From an uncultured Eubacterium sp. (GTDB taxonomy: Bacteria > Bacillota > Clostridia > Lachnospirales > Lachnospiraceae), in contig CAJUHV010000007.1 in NCBI GenBank assembly GCA_910586445.1, forward strand, positions 1 to 64,000: a stretch of 64,000 bases of DNA. The letters are read 5' to 3'. Below are positions 36,690 to 45,712 of the stretch, in pieces; the stretch's first letter is position 1, and every line of letters starts with the position of its first letter. The notes under the pieces are model-generated. The model worked only from the letters and a program-made list of their open reading frames with translations. It did no database searches and was not told the DNA's origin. The position numbers were made by a program, and so were the translations under genes.

Positions 36690-37508
36690 ATGGCACAGAA
36701 ATTATCAAAGCGGCTGCAGGCCGCAGCGGATTTTGTAACACCGGGGAACCGGGTGGCAGATGTCGGTACAGATCACGGACATCTGCCGATATATTTGATA
36801 CAGTGCGGCAGATGCCCAAGTGCAGTTGCAATGGATATCCGCAGCGGGCCGCTGCAGCAGGCAGACGGGCATATCAAAGCCGCAGGCCTTACAGGCAGCA
36901 TTCAGACAAGGCTTTCTGACGGGATGAAAAAGCTTATGCCGGGCGAAGCTGACAGCGTGGTGATCGCGGGCATGGGCGGGCTGACCATTATTCAGATTCT
37001 GGAGTCGTCACCTGATATCGTGCGGGATGTCAGTGAGCTTATTTTGTCGCCACAGTCGGATGCAGAGAAAGTGCGCAGGCTTCTGCGGGAGCAGGGTCTG
37101 TTTATAGACAGGGAAAATCTGGTGCTTGAAGATGGAAAATTTTACCCAGTTCTGCATGTTGTAAAGGATGATACTGGTACATATCAAACCGTTTTGAAAA
37201 GTAAATATGAAAAAATGAAGCAGTTGTTTTTGGCAAAACTGAAATCGTCTGCCACGATCATAAATCAGCAGGAAACGCAGGCAGCAGCACGTTTTTGGCG
37301 GGTTATGGACCAGTACGGTGCATGCCTGGTCTACGAAAAGCATCCGGTGCTGATTCAGATGCTTAAACGGGACGGCAGGCAGAAACAGAAGATCCTGCAG
37401 GCACTGGAAAGCAGTACGAAGAGGGAAGAAAGCAGCAGACGGCGGATGGAAGTAGAAGAACAGCTTGATGATCTAGGGATTCTGCTGGAGATCATGGAAT
37501 CTGTTTAG
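36690..37508 (+). CDS. trmK: tRNA (adenine(22)-N1)-methyltransferase
   Basis: SAM-dependent enzyme methylating N1 of A22 in tRNA. The 272-aa protein has the TrmK core VADVGTDHGHLPIYLIQ, AVAMDIRSGPLQQA, VIAGMGGLTIIQIL and ILSPQSDAEKVRRLL, with a C-terminal coiled coil. It starts 2 bp after the rpoD stop, so it is co-translated at the end of the dgt-dnaG-rpoD run, a placement conserved in Firmicutes. Confidence 0.93.
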   Translation: MAQKLSKRLQAAADFVTPGNRVADVGTDHGHLPIYLIQCGRCPSAVAMDIRSGPLQQADGHIKAAGLTGSIQTRLSDGMKKLMPGEADSVVIAGMGGLTIIQILESSPDIVRDVSELILSPQSDAEKVRRLLREQGLFIDRENLVLEDGKFYPVLHVVKDDTGTYQTVLKSKYEKMKQLFLAKLKSSATIINQQETQAAARFWRVMDQYGACLVYEKHPVLIQMLKRDGRQKQKILQALESSTKREESSRRRMEVEEQLDDLGILLEIMESV

Positions 37509-37511
37509 CTG

Positions 37512-38183
37512 TTAATGCAATCGCATAGGTTCAGCATCCAGCAGGCGTATTTTATCTCCGTCTGCGATTGCCTGATCAGAATGCAGCACAATCACATCAG
37601 ATTCTGTGATCGATCCGTCATCAAGATTCACGGCTGCATATTCTTCGTCCTCTAAAAAGACCTGCACATATTTCATTCTGCACACAAGCTCATGTCCTAA
37701 AATACTCTTTTTTTCCCGTATGACATACACATAATCACTGCCCATTTCGTCCTGATGTATGGCTTTTGCCGCGATGCAGTTGTATTTATCTGTCTTTTGT
37801 TCTTTTGTAACAATGACCTGTGCACCCTCTTCATAGTCTTTTGGGTCGATGTCAAAATATACGGTCAGCTTATTCTTTACGGCATCGTAAGACAGGCTTG
37901 AAATAGGGAGAGGTATTCTGTCTGAACCGGCAGCTTTTACCAGCATTTCGTCGCCTTTTTGGAGCATATGCCCTTTAGGGGTCAGATATGCAGTGATTTT
38001 ATTTCCGCTTACAACGCCGTTTCCCTCCAGATAGTGGGTCAGCTCATGCCTTTCGAGAGAACAGGTATCTACATTTGCTGTTTTGATAGATTCATAATAG
38101 TGTTCTACAAAAATCATTATATACATAAATGCGAAAAAGACAGCCAGCGCGAGCAGATATGTTCTTTTGGATTTCATATTCAT
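37512..38183 (-). CDS. Membrane-anchored HlyD/adaptor-like protein
   Basis: 223 residues with one N-terminal membrane helix (YLLALAVFFAFMYIMIFVEHYY) and an extracytoplasmic part. GNGVVSGNKITAYLTPKGHMLQKGDEMLV, DYEEGAQVIVT, and the C-terminal VYVIREKKSILGHELVCRMKYVQV...DGDKIRLL resemble beta-barrel pieces of efflux adaptor (membrane-fusion) proteins. No partner transporter is adjacent. It is convergent with trmK, 3 bp apart, and a palindromic repeat covers its upstream region. Confidence 0.5.
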   Translation of the reverse strand: MNMKSKRTYLLALAVFFAFMYIMIFVEHYYESIKTANVDTCSLERHELTHYLEGNGVVSGNKITAYLTPKGHMLQKGDEMLVKAAGSDRIPLPISSLSYDAVKNKLTVYFDIDPKDYEEGAQVIVTKEQKTDKYNCIAAKAIHQDEMGSDYVYVIREKKSILGHELVCRMKYVQVFLEDEEYAAVNLDDGSITESDVIVLHSDQAIADGDKIRLLDAEPMRLH

Positions 38184-38206
38184 ATTTATGATTAACCTCC
38201 GATTTT

Positions 38207-38370
38207 TGAGCGTGTATTAATAATCATTCCCGCGATCTGCACTCCCCGCTTTGCGGATAATTCATACCAAATTTGATCAACATAGCCCGCTGTGCCTCAT
38301 AAATTTTGGATAAATTCTCCACTAAGTGTGAAGCACAGTTCGCAGAAAGTATTTTTAAGACATGCTGTAG
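38207..38370 (+). repeat. CTAG palindromic repeat, full-length degenerate copy (short subtype)
   Basis: From GAGCGTGTATTAATAATC to TTTTTAAGACATGCTGTAG, with the GATCTGCACTCCCC, CATAGCCCGCTGTG and AAGTGTGAAGCACA blocks. Terminal bases have drifted and CTAG is lost on both sides. It lies between the minus-strand permease gene (38433) and the adaptor-like gene, 23 bp upstream of the latter's start. Confidence 0.88.
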
Positions 38371-38432
38371 TATCATTTATACATAGTTCTATTTGTGTTC
38401 GGTATCTGATTTATCAGACAGATCATGCCTGC

Positions 38433-39266
38433 TTATTTTTCTGTCCCGATATGGCCGATTCCGGCTGCCAGCTCTTCCTTTCCACATAAAAATACCAAAA
38501 GAGGCGGAATCATCATTACAATAGCAGCTACAAACGAGCTGCCAAATGTATCCGGCGTCAGATTTGGAAAGAAAAGCGCCAGTGGGAAGAAGGATTCTTC
38601 TTTAATAAAAAACATGGGCTGCTCTACCGTATTCCATATTTCTAAAATCTGCAGCACAGTTACCGCTGCAATGCCGGATCTGCCAAGAGGCAGTCCGATG
38701 TGCCAGAAGATCTGCAGGTCTTTCGCGCCGTCTATTCTGGCTGCGTCGATAAGCTCATCTGGCAGGTCTCCAAAGAAGCGTGTCATGACAAACACTGGAA
38801 ATGTGGAAAATATGCATGGCAGTATAAAAGCTGACGGGGTGTTTAAAAGCCCTGTTTTGTTCAGCATAAAGTAACTGGACAGCATGGTTACTTGAAATGG
38901 GAGCATCATTAAAATAAGGTAAATGGCAAACAATGTTTTACGCATAGGGATCTGCAGCTTTGCAAATGCCCATGCGGCAGGGATAGAACAAAGCAGCTGC
39001 CCTGCCACAATCCATGCGGTATCTTTGACGGAATTCCAGAACATGACATAAAACTGCCTGCAGTATAAAAATAAATCTGCATAAGGCTGCAGGCTCGGCG
39101 CTGCAGGCATTATAACAAGCGAAGCAGGGCTGCTGCCTTCTAATACGCCGCCATAAGTAAGGAGGGCTTCGTTATTTTCCATAAAGGAGCTTACAAAGAT
39201 AAGAGCCAGCGGCAGCAGGATTATGCCGGCGAGAAAAAGTAAAAAAAGTTTTTTAATCCTGTCCAT
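38433..39266 (-). CDS. ABC transporter permease (MalG-type)
   Basis: 277-residue CUT1 permease with about six helices and the EAA loop DELIDAARIDGAKDLQIFWHIGLPLGRSGI. ATG 39266 is chosen because GGAGG lies just upstream and the frame before it overlaps the previous gene; the overlap is then 14 bp, typical of translational coupling. Last gene of the minus-strand cluster that begins with a two-component system; no ATPase gene is present. Confidence 0.88.
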   Translation of the reverse strand: MDRIKKLFLLFLAGIILLPLALIFVSSFMENNEALLTYGGVLEGSSPASLVIMPAAPSLQPYADLFLYCRQFYVMFWNSVKDTAWIVAGQLLCSIPAAWAFAKLQIPMRKTLFAIYLILMMLPFQVTMLSSYFMLNKTGLLNTPSAFILPCIFSTFPVFVMTRFFGDLPDELIDAARIDGAKDLQIFWHIGLPLGRSGIAAVTVLQILEIWNTVEQPMFFIKEESFFPLALFFPNLTPDTFGSSFVAAIVMMIPPLLVFLCGKEELAAGIGHIGTEK

Positions 39267-40158
39267 AGTAATTCCTCCGTTTCTGCCAGGAAAATCCGAC
39301 CTGCAGGCCCAATACCAGCCATACGGCAGCAAAAACAATGATGAGGGCTGCTGCCGTGATTTTTCCAAATTCCATATTCGTAAACCAGTTGTTTAAAATA
39401 TGCTGCAGCATATAAATGCTTTTGTCTGGGTAATCGCCGCAGATCAGGTAAATATCCCGGAATACTTTGAATGTATTTAATACAGCCAGTACAGATACGG
39501 TAAATCCGAGCGGCTTTAGTAGGGGCAGTGTAATGTAAAAAAACTGCTGCCTGGCACCGGCGCCTTCCATGGCAGCGGCTTCGTATAGCTGAGGATGAAT
39601 GGCAGACAGCCCTGCCATCCACAGGATCATCGTATATCCAAAATTGCGCCATAGATAGGTGATAATGACAACAAGCATTGAATACTTGGAATGCAGCCAG
39701 TCAATTTCTGCCGCCCCGAAAAAGTGCAGCAGTGTGTTCAGCAGGCCGTATCTGCTGAAAATGATTTTCCATACGCCGGTCAGTGCAGCGACAGGAATGG
39801 CAAACGGCAGCAGATAGAGCAGCGTGCGTATGGAGCAGTGTGCCTCATCTGCATGCGCGGGCCTGCTTTTATCCGGCCTGCCCGATAAAAGCGCAATGGC
39901 GGTGCATAGGGACAGTGCCAGTAAAAGCGGTGTGCTGCAAGCTATAAAGACAAGCGTATTGCGTCCTGCCAGCAGAAAATTGCTGCTGTGCAGCAGTCTG
40001 GAATAATTCTGCAGACCGATAAAGCTCCTGCCCATATCGTCCATAAAGCTTTTACGCAGTACGTCTATAAAAGGAATAAGATAAAAGATCAGGACACCTG
40101 TAAGGCTGGGCAGCAGATAGAGCAGGTTTTTCCATGGTCTGGTTCTTTTAATCTTCAT
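39253..40158 (-). CDS. ABC transporter permease (MalF-type)
   Basis: 301-residue CUT1 permease: LLYLLPSLTGVLIFYLIPFIDVLRKSF opening helix, DDMGRSFIGLQNY periplasmic loop, and EAA loop EAAAMEGAGARQQFFYITLPLLKPL. ATG 40158 overlaps the end of the upstream binding-protein gene by 11 bp (ATGAAGATTAA), so the three transport genes are coupled. A stretch near residue 90 (SGRPDKSRPAHADEAH) is an extra cytoplasmic loop not usual in the family. Confidence 0.88.
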   Translation of the reverse strand: MKIKRTRPWKNLLYLLPSLTGVLIFYLIPFIDVLRKSFMDDMGRSFIGLQNYSRLLHSSNFLLAGRNTLVFIACSTPLLLALSLCTAIALLSGRPDKSRPAHADEAHCSIRTLLYLLPFAIPVAALTGVWKIIFSRYGLLNTLLHFFGAAEIDWLHSKYSMLVVIITYLWRNFGYTMILWMAGLSAIHPQLYEAAAMEGAGARQQFFYITLPLLKPLGFTVSVLAVLNTFKVFRDIYLICGDYPDKSIYMLQHILNNWFTNMEFGKITAAALIIVFAAVWLVLGLQVGFSWQKRRNYYGQD

Positions 40159-42397
40159 AATACAACTCCAGCTGATTGAGTATTCTGCCGGCGGCATCTT
40201 CGGGACTGACATCACCGGCAATGACATTTAGTGCTTCTGTTTTTACAAGCTCTTGTATATAGCGTTCGATAAATACGGCATGATCGGCTTCTTTGACACG
40301 CTGCAGGAAACGCGTGAGGGTTTCTTTGGACGGCCATTGCGTATCCCATTTGTTCCCTTCATTGTCTCCGACGGCGATCATCAGATTGCTGTGGTGGTCA
40401 GCCCATGAATCCAGCGCCTGTGCATGAACCGGGAAACCATCTGACAAATCAGATTCCTGTAGTTTTATATCCAGTGCTTTTTGCAGAAATTCTACAGACA
40501 GGCTTATATTTGGGCTCTGCTGGTTGATGGCAAGCATCGCCGTCGGGATAAAAGCCTGCCCTGCACAGTGAAAATCAAAGCCTTTTTCAGACAGCTGGTC
40601 GATGGAATCCAGCATATCGCTGAACTGGTACAGGCCATGGGCATAGGCAAAGGTGAAGTCTACGTTTCCCAACCCCAGTTCCCATCCGTTTCGGCCGCTG
40701 TTATAATCAAATTCAAATTTTGGTGAATCGGTGCATGGCCAGGCTTCGGCTGCTTTTTGGCACAATTCTAAAAATAATACAAGATCTTCTTTGGAAGAAT
40801 CCTTGTCAGGCTCTGGCTTGTTTAGTGCAAGCCCTTCACTGAAAAATTGAGAGCAGATATCAAAAATATTTTCCGGTGTTAATTCGCAGGTTCGTTTCTG
40901 GCTGCTTTTTTCTAAAAAGTCATCTAGAGAATCGGTGAGAATTTCTTTTTCACCGATGATAAACGGCAGAGAGACTCTTAGGGGAACTGCATATGAATTT
41001 TTATCGATCAGCGCCTGTACGCCGGGCAGCAGCTGCGGCTTCAGGCTGGCAAGATCATCAGTGAGATTATATAAAAGTCCTCTTTGCGCATAAGTATCTA
41101 TGTGCAGCCCGTCCATCAGCAGCAGGTCCGGCCCGTTTCCGGCGAACATGCCGGCATTAAACTCTCGTATGATGTCATCAGTAGTTTTAACACCGCTTGT
41201 ATCGGCAGCAATCTCATAGACAACACGCACCGTAGGATGTTCTTTGCGGAATACTGCCAGGACGCTTTTAATAAATGTATTTTCTTCCAGTCCCCAGATC
41301 GTAAGCGTGGTGTCTATTTTCGGCAGGTCTGTACTGTATTCGTAATACTTGATTAGAAATCCTTCTTTAGACCTGCCCTCTGTCAAAAGGTGCGTCGGCT
41401 GGTAAGTGATGTAGAGTCGTTCACCGATATGACGCATATCCCGCCAGCTGTAATTAGGGTCTGACAGTAAATTTAAGCTGCTGTCTGCTAACAGCTGCCA
41501 TTTTTTATTAGAGAGTGTATAAATGCCGTTATCGTTGCAGGCATATAGTTCTTCCGGCGAAACCATTTCATAGACAGCGTTATTTGAAGGGCAGCTGTCC
41601 AGTTCTAATATATGTTTTTCTGCCTCTATATCATATACAACGTTTCCTCTGCTGCCGATTGTTTCACTGAAAAGATAATTCATGCAGATCGTAACACTTT
41701 CATACGACGATATGCCGAACTCATAATCCAAGATATTTCCGCCGTTTTTTAAATCATACATCCTGCAGATATCTTCGTATTTTAGAAGTGCGCATAAAAC
41801 GCCGTCCTTGGATATCCGTATCCTGGAAGGGATTACATAGCCTCTGCTGCCCGGTGGTTCGCGCCACTGCGGGGGTGTGATTTCTTCAAAATCCGACAGG
41901 TCATCCGTGACTTCGAGATGATATGTTTCGTCAGACAGCGCATAAAAGGCATAGTATCTGCCGTCCTCCCCGCGCAGCATTTCAAGGCGGTTTAGGCCCG
42001 CAGATTCTTTGATCCGGGACGGAAACTGCAGGGGACGCTTCTCCCATTTATCGTTTGACAGGACATATTGATAGATGTTGTTTTTCTGGTCATGTGAAAA
42101 CAGCTCAACTCCCTGCGCTCCATTGAGCAGAATAGAAACAGCTGTTTCTTTGTTTCCGACTGCCTCCGGCATCTGCACATCATGTTCTAAAAGCATTTTT
42201 TCCGGCACAGCATAAGCTTCAGCTTCTGAGTCCGAACTGGACGCAGATGGCTGATCAGGGTCTTGTGGATGTGTTTCATTTTGGGCCGGATGATCCGTGG
42301 TGCCGTTTCTGCTTTTATCAGAGAGCTTCTGCGAACATCCGGTCAGCACAAGGGAAAGCGTAAGCAGTACGGCTGTTGTTTTATTGAGTTTTACCAT
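40148..42397 (-). CDS. Large solute-binding lipoprotein with N-terminal sensor-like region
   Basis: 749 residues, nearly double a normal binding protein. Lipobox LTGC puts the lipidated Cys at 21, followed by a Ser/Asp/Pro/Glu-rich linker to ~65. Residues ~65-365 are beta-rich with repeating patterns (GEDGRYYAFYAL, SKDGVLCALLKYED, NDNGIYTLSNKKWQLL), suggestive of a beta-propeller. From ~375 (TTLTIWGLEENTFIKSVLAVFRKEHPTVRVVYE) a family-1 solute-binding domain begins, with GPDLLLMDGLHIDTYAQRGLLYNLTD. AAGGAGG precedes ATG 42397. Ligand unknown; the gene follows a two-component system and a membrane protein on the same strand. Confidence 0.75.
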   Translation of the reverse strand: MVKLNKTTAVLLTLSLVLTGCSQKLSDKSRNGTTDHPAQNETHPQDPDQPSASSSDSEAEAYAVPEKMLLEHDVQMPEAVGNKETAVSILLNGAQGVELFSHDQKNNIYQYVLSNDKWEKRPLQFPSRIKESAGLNRLEMLRGEDGRYYAFYALSDETYHLEVTDDLSDFEEITPPQWREPPGSRGYVIPSRIRISKDGVLCALLKYEDICRMYDLKNGGNILDYEFGISSYESVTICMNYLFSETIGSRGNVVYDIEAEKHILELDSCPSNNAVYEMVSPEELYACNDNGIYTLSNKKWQLLADSSLNLLSDPNYSWRDMRHIGERLYITYQPTHLLTEGRSKEGFLIKYYEYSTDLPKIDTTLTIWGLEENTFIKSVLAVFRKEHPTVRVVYEIAADTSGVKTTDDIIREFNAGMFAGNGPDLLLMDGLHIDTYAQRGLLYNLTDDLASLKPQLLPGVQALIDKNSYAVPLRVSLPFIIGEKEILTDSLDDFLEKSSQKRTCELTPENIFDICSQFFSEGLALNKPEPDKDSSKEDLVLFLELCQKAAEAWPCTDSPKFEFDYNSGRNGWELGLGNVDFTFAYAHGLYQFSDMLDSIDQLSEKGFDFHCAGQAFIPTAMLAINQQSPNISLSVEFLQKALDIKLQESDLSDGFPVHAQALDSWADHHSNLMIAVGDNEGNKWDTQWPSKETLTRFLQRVKEADHAVFIERYIQELVKTEALNVIAGDVSPEDAAGRILNQLELYYED

Positions 42398-42496
42398 AAG
42401 AAACCTCCTTGCTGTAATTTTTAGTCTGCATTTATTTTAGCAGGGAGATGTCTCGGAACTGTCTATAAGATGTGTCTAAGATGAAAAATAAAATAA

Positions 42497-42515
42497 CATT
42501 TTTCAAACACGCTCC
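42497..42515 (+). repeat. Solo terminus of the palindromic repeat at a gene end
   Basis: CATTTTTCAAACACGCTCC is the element's right end alone. On the minus strand it encodes LERV-stop, the last codons of the 285-aa gene. Confidence 0.75.
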
Positions 42516-43360
42516 AGCCTCAGGGTGACTGTGGCATATTCAGCCTGTCCTTCTGCGGTGTACATGCGCCATTGTACCGAGGCACAGAGCTTTTTGTTTT
42601 TGGAGAAGAAAATTGTTTTATGTGTTCCGGGCTGATTGTATTCGGCAGCCATTATGTCGCTGTATGTGACAAATGGAAGTGCGGCTTTCAATAGTTTTTC
42701 ATCATTGGAATAAAGCGGCGCGGGCAGACAGCTGGTCGGTGCGGTTACGCGGGCCTGCCAGATCTGGCCGCCTGCAGCATGGATAGTCAGGGAAATGTCG
42801 ATGTCTTTTATTGTATAGGAGATGATCCACCGGCTCAGCAGATAATCTGGAAAATCGGGTTTTTCATCCTGAGTATACAAAACGGCGCTGACATCCCGCA
42901 GATTCTTTTTGGACAGGTCTGAAGGAAGCAGGCTGGTCTGCGCCATTTTCATAATCCAGCTGTTTCCGGCGCTGATTGCCTGTTCCATATTCATCTGGCC
43001 CTTTTTGGGCTCATGGGAAAGCAGGCTGCTGCCTGATTCCCAGCAGGCGAGGATCTGTGCTGTAAGATCTTCCGTTATGTCCTCTCCGACAAAAAGATCC
43101 GGCTGATCAGACGTATCAGATATGTCTGATACGTCCAAAGAATCAGAGGCAGAGCTGTCTTCCCGCAGCAGAGAGTATCCAGAGTCAGCTACATGCAGCT
43201 GCCCTGATTTTGCGAGAAGCTGTGTCTGTTTATATTTCAGCAGCTGTCTGGTAAACAGCCATCCGCCGGATGTGATCAGCAGGGAAAGCAGAAGTATGCA
43301 TAGGGTGCGGATAGGGCGGATATATCTTAGGATATCATTTTTTTTGATCGGTCTATGCAT
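42503..43360 (-). CDS. Single-pass membrane protein between sensor kinase and transporter genes
   Basis: 285 residues: a basic start (MHRPIKKNDILRYIRPIRT), one membrane helix at ~17-37, an extracytoplasmic Ser/Asp-rich linker (LDVSDISDTSDQPD) and a C-terminal domain of about 200 residues with GGQIWQARVTAP and ALPFVTYSDIMA that I do not recognise. Its place between the histidine kinase and the binding-protein gene suggests an accessory signalling role, as seen for YycH/YycI-type proteins, but no homology to these is claimed. The last residues LERV and stop come from a repeat terminus. Confidence 0.6.
   Translation of the reverse strand: MHRPIKKNDILRYIRPIRTLCILLLSLLITSGGWLFTRQLLKYKQTQLLAKSGQLHVADSGYSLLREDSSASDSLDVSDISDTSDQPDLFVGEDITEDLTAQILACWESGSSLLSHEPKKGQMNMEQAISAGNSWIMKMAQTSLLPSDLSKKNLRDVSAVLYTQDEKPDFPDYLLSRWIISYTIKDIDISLTIHAAGGQIWQARVTAPTSCLPAPLYSNDEKLLKAALPFVTYSDIMAAEYNQPGTHKTIFFSKNKKLCASVQWRMYTAEGQAEYATVTLRLERV
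43110..43135. repeat. Perfect inverted repeat within the Ser/Asp linker codons
   Basis: GACGTATCAGA (43110-43120) and TCTGATACGTC (43125-43135) are perfect arms with a 4-nt loop, encoding part of the LDVSDISDTSD linker. It may reflect short-repeat expansion rather than a regulatory site. Confidence 0.55.
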
Positions 43361-43446
43361 AAGCCGTTGTCCTTTCAGAGTTTATATAGAAAATTTACAT
43401 AAAAATTTTACATGGCAAAATATTATTGACGGCAGGGCGGCTGTTA

Positions 43447-43530
43447 AAGCGTGTTTGAAAATGCTTTACTATCTGTGAGATGTACCCACAGGGCATGATA
43501 TAGAGAAGTCATCCCCAGTTTATAAGGCTT
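43447..43530 (-). repeat. CTAG palindromic repeat, half copy overlapping the kinase gene end
   Basis: Starts AAGCGTGTTTGAAAATGC and continues with GTGAGATGTACCCACAGGG-CATGATAT and a CCCCAGTTTATAAGG block matching half an element. The histidine kinase stop (43509-43511) lies inside; its final residues LINWG derive from the repeat's TAAATTTGGGATAA-like segment. Confidence 0.75.
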
Positions 43531-44984
43531 ATCGTGACGCTGGTACCCGATTTTCCGTCACTTTCAAATGTAAGCTCCGCGTCGTGTATCTGTGCTATTT
43601 TTTGTGCAAGCGCCAAGCCAAGTCCTGCGCCGTGCAGTTTTCTGGACCGGGATTTGTCTGCCATATAAAAAGCCTCGGTAATTCTTTGGATCTCATCTGG
43701 CGGAATGCCGCAGCCGTTATCTGTAATCTCTATCCGATAACGTAGATCAGGGGTATCTAAGCTGTTGGAGCGTGTCTTAAAACTGCTTTCGGCAGATTTC
43801 TTTTCATCCGGTTCCCTGTGGAGAAGGCTTTGCGTGCGCCCGGTAACACAGATCTGTGTGGCACCTGATTTTATGGCATTATCAATAATGTTTAAAAATA
43901 ATGTTTTAAACAGGTCATATTCTGTTTTCACACAAGCCTGCTGCGCCTTATATTGAAAAGAAATATTTTTTTCCGCCATCAGGTATTCCACATCCGATGA
44001 AAGCTCTGCAAGCATCTGCGAGGCATCCATTTCCAACAGGATAAATTCCTTATGATTTAATACGGTAAGGTCCATCAGCTTTAAAGACAGTGCCTCCAGA
44101 CGCATTCCTTCATTCCAGATGTGCCATGCAGCCTGCCTTTGTGCCTCCCGCGGCAGGTCTTTTTGGTAAATCCGGTCCGCATATCCGATCACCGAAGTAA
44201 GCGGGGTCTTTAATTCATGTGCTAAATTGGCAGCAAAATCTTCTTTCTGCCGTGCACTTTCGGAAAGCTCTTTTATTTTATCCTCAATGGCACAGGCCAT
44301 CCGGTTAAACGTCTGGGCAAGCTGTCCGACCTCGTCATTTCCATATACCGCTGCGCGTTCGGCATAGTTTCCGTCAGCGATTTTTTGTGCGGAGGCACTC
44401 AGGCGCTTTATGGGACCAGTCAGCAGCATGGACAGTCCGATAATGAAAAAGATCCCGACAAAGAGGGAGGCGGCGTAAATATAGCCAAACTTTTGAATGA
44501 GCCGCTCGTGCTGTAACAGTATTTTTTGTACATCTGCGCCTGTAATCAGATAGGCGCCTATCTCGTTTTGATGTACGCTGCCGGCAATCAGCAGATGCAT
44601 CCTGCCTCGGATTTCCGAAAACTGATAGCTGACAGTGCCTGAGCGGGCGTGCTCCAGCAGCCCGGAAAAATCCGTCTGGTCAGGAAAGCTGGAAAACAGC
44701 ATGGTATTGTCCGGTGAAAACAGTGCGGCTGTGCCGTTCAAATCAGAGGCTATAAAATCTATGCCGGACAGTCCGTCGGCAGCCCCTTTGATCCAGTCGT
44801 CTTTCCGTGTAATCAGTGCTGCCTGTATCACAAACTTGTTGTATTGAAACTGCTGTGAGGTGCTTTCGATCTCCTTTTCTATGGCAGTCTCATAAAAGAT
44901 GGAGATCAGCATGGCTCCGCAGCTTAAAAATGCAGCACTGAAAAATATTGTAATGCAGAAAAACATTTTAACGCCAAGCTTCAT
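43509..44984 (-). CDS. Sensor histidine kinase
   Basis: 491 residues from ATG 44984 (AAGGAG upstream; the in-frame TTG 45005 is less likely). Two membrane helices (~10-32 and ~165-190) bracket an extracytoplasmic sensor; HAMP follows (TGPIKRLSASAQKIADGNYAERA); HisKA has the phospho-acceptor in LAHELKTPLTSVIGY; HATPase_c has NIIDNAIKSGA, DNGCGIPP and GAGLGLALAQKIA. Between the N and G1 boxes is an unusual ~30-residue insert (HREPDEKKSAESSFKTRS) partly made of a repeat terminus. Partner is the OmpR-type regulator 27 bp upstream. The C-terminal end is repeat-derived. Confidence 0.92.
   Translation of the reverse strand: MKLGVKMFFCITIFFSAAFLSCGAMLISIFYETAIEKEIESTSQQFQYNKFVIQAALITRKDDWIKGAADGLSGIDFIASDLNGTAALFSPDNTMLFSSFPDQTDFSGLLEHARSGTVSYQFSEIRGRMHLLIAGSVHQNEIGAYLITGADVQKILLQHERLIQKFGYIYAASLFVGIFFIIGLSMLLTGPIKRLSASAQKIADGNYAERAAVYGNDEVGQLAQTFNRMACAIEDKIKELSESARQKEDFAANLAHELKTPLTSVIGYADRIYQKDLPREAQRQAAWHIWNEGMRLEALSLKLMDLTVLNHKEFILLEMDASQMLAELSSDVEYLMAEKNISFQYKAQQACVKTEYDLFKTLFLNIIDNAIKSGATQICVTGRTQSLLHREPDEKKSAESSFKTRSNSLDTPDLRYRIEITDNGCGIPPDEIQRITEAFYMADKSRSRKLHGAGLGLALAQKIAQIHDAELTFESDGKSGTSVTISLINWG
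43767..43790 (-). repeat. Repeat terminus embedded in the kinase coding sequence
   Basis: GGAGCGTGTC-TTAAAACTGCTTTC matches the element end GGAGCGTGTCTTAAAAATGC seen in other copies. It is read in frame as AESSFKTRS within the ATPase domain; the usual in-frame TGA of the terminus is changed here. Confidence 0.5.
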
Positions 44985-45011
44985 ATTCTGACGGCTCCTT
45001 ATCAATCATTT

Positions 45012-45671
45012 TTAAAGCGGTTCTTCCAGACGGTAGCCAATGCGGAACACTGTTTTGATATAGGTTTCCCAGTTTAATTTTTTCCGCAGCCGCTGTATGT
45101 GTGTGTCCAGAGTTCTTGTGTCGCCGAAATAAGGCTCGTTCCATACTTTTTCATACAGTTTTTCGCGGTATAGGGCGATGTTTTTGTTGCGGATCAGCTC
45201 TGTCAGCAGGTCAAATTCCTTGGCGGTCAAATCTATTTCGCTGCTGTCTTGAAATACCTTGCGGGAGCACAGGTCTACGATTACATTGGCAAAGGAAAGT
45301 CTGGAGCTTGTTTTTCCAAAGCGGCGCAGCACGGCTTCTATGCGGGCCAGTACTTCGCCGCTTTGGAATGGCTTGACAATATAATCATCTGCGCCTAGCT
45401 TCAGCCCGTGAATCTTGTCTTTGACAGTTCCTTTTGCGGTAAGGAAAATCACAGGGATATTCATGGGACGTATATATTCGATCAATTCATAGCCGTCGAT
45501 TTTGGGCAGCATAATATCCAGCAGCACCAGATCAAAGCAGGTATTTTCTTCCAGCAGGTCGGCGGCCTGCCTGCCGTCATAGGCACAGGTGCATTTGTAC
45601 CCTTCATCACCCAGATCCTGGCATAGTAAGCCGGATATGGCTTCATCGTCTTCTACAATTAAGATGTGCAA
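45012..45671 (-). CDS. OmpR-family response regulator
   Basis: 219 residues. Receiver domain: acidic pocket in ILIVEDDE, phospho-acceptor Asp51 in DLVLLDIMLPK, TAKG switch Thr and the conserved Lys in ADDYIVKPF. C-terminal winged helix: IDLTAKEFDLLTELI, VWNEPYFGDTRTLDTHIQRLRKKL and VFRIGYRLEE. The start is TTG 45671 with AAGGAG 9 nt upstream; no nearby ATG fits. It precedes the histidine kinase on the same strand and probably controls the downstream membrane protein and ABC transporter genes. Confidence 0.93.
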   Translation of the reverse strand: MHILIVEDDEAISGLLCQDLGDEGYKCTCAYDGRQAADLLEENTCFDLVLLDIMLPKIDGYELIEYIRPMNIPVIFLTAKGTVKDKIHGLKLGADDYIVKPFQSGEVLARIEAVLRRFGKTSSRLSFANVIVDLCSRKVFQDSSEIDLTAKEFDLLTELIRNKNIALYREKLYEKVWNEPYFGDTRTLDTHIQRLRKKLNWETYIKTVFRIGYRLEEPL

Positions 45672-45712
45672 TGTTTTATTCTCCTTGATTTATATAAATG
45701 TGTACTGATTTG

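Noticed and set aside
38292..38489. Open frame starting MPHKFWINSPLSVKH as a gene
   Set aside because: It is the repeat's internal micro-frame running on into intergenic DNA; no ribosome site and no coding character after the repeat.
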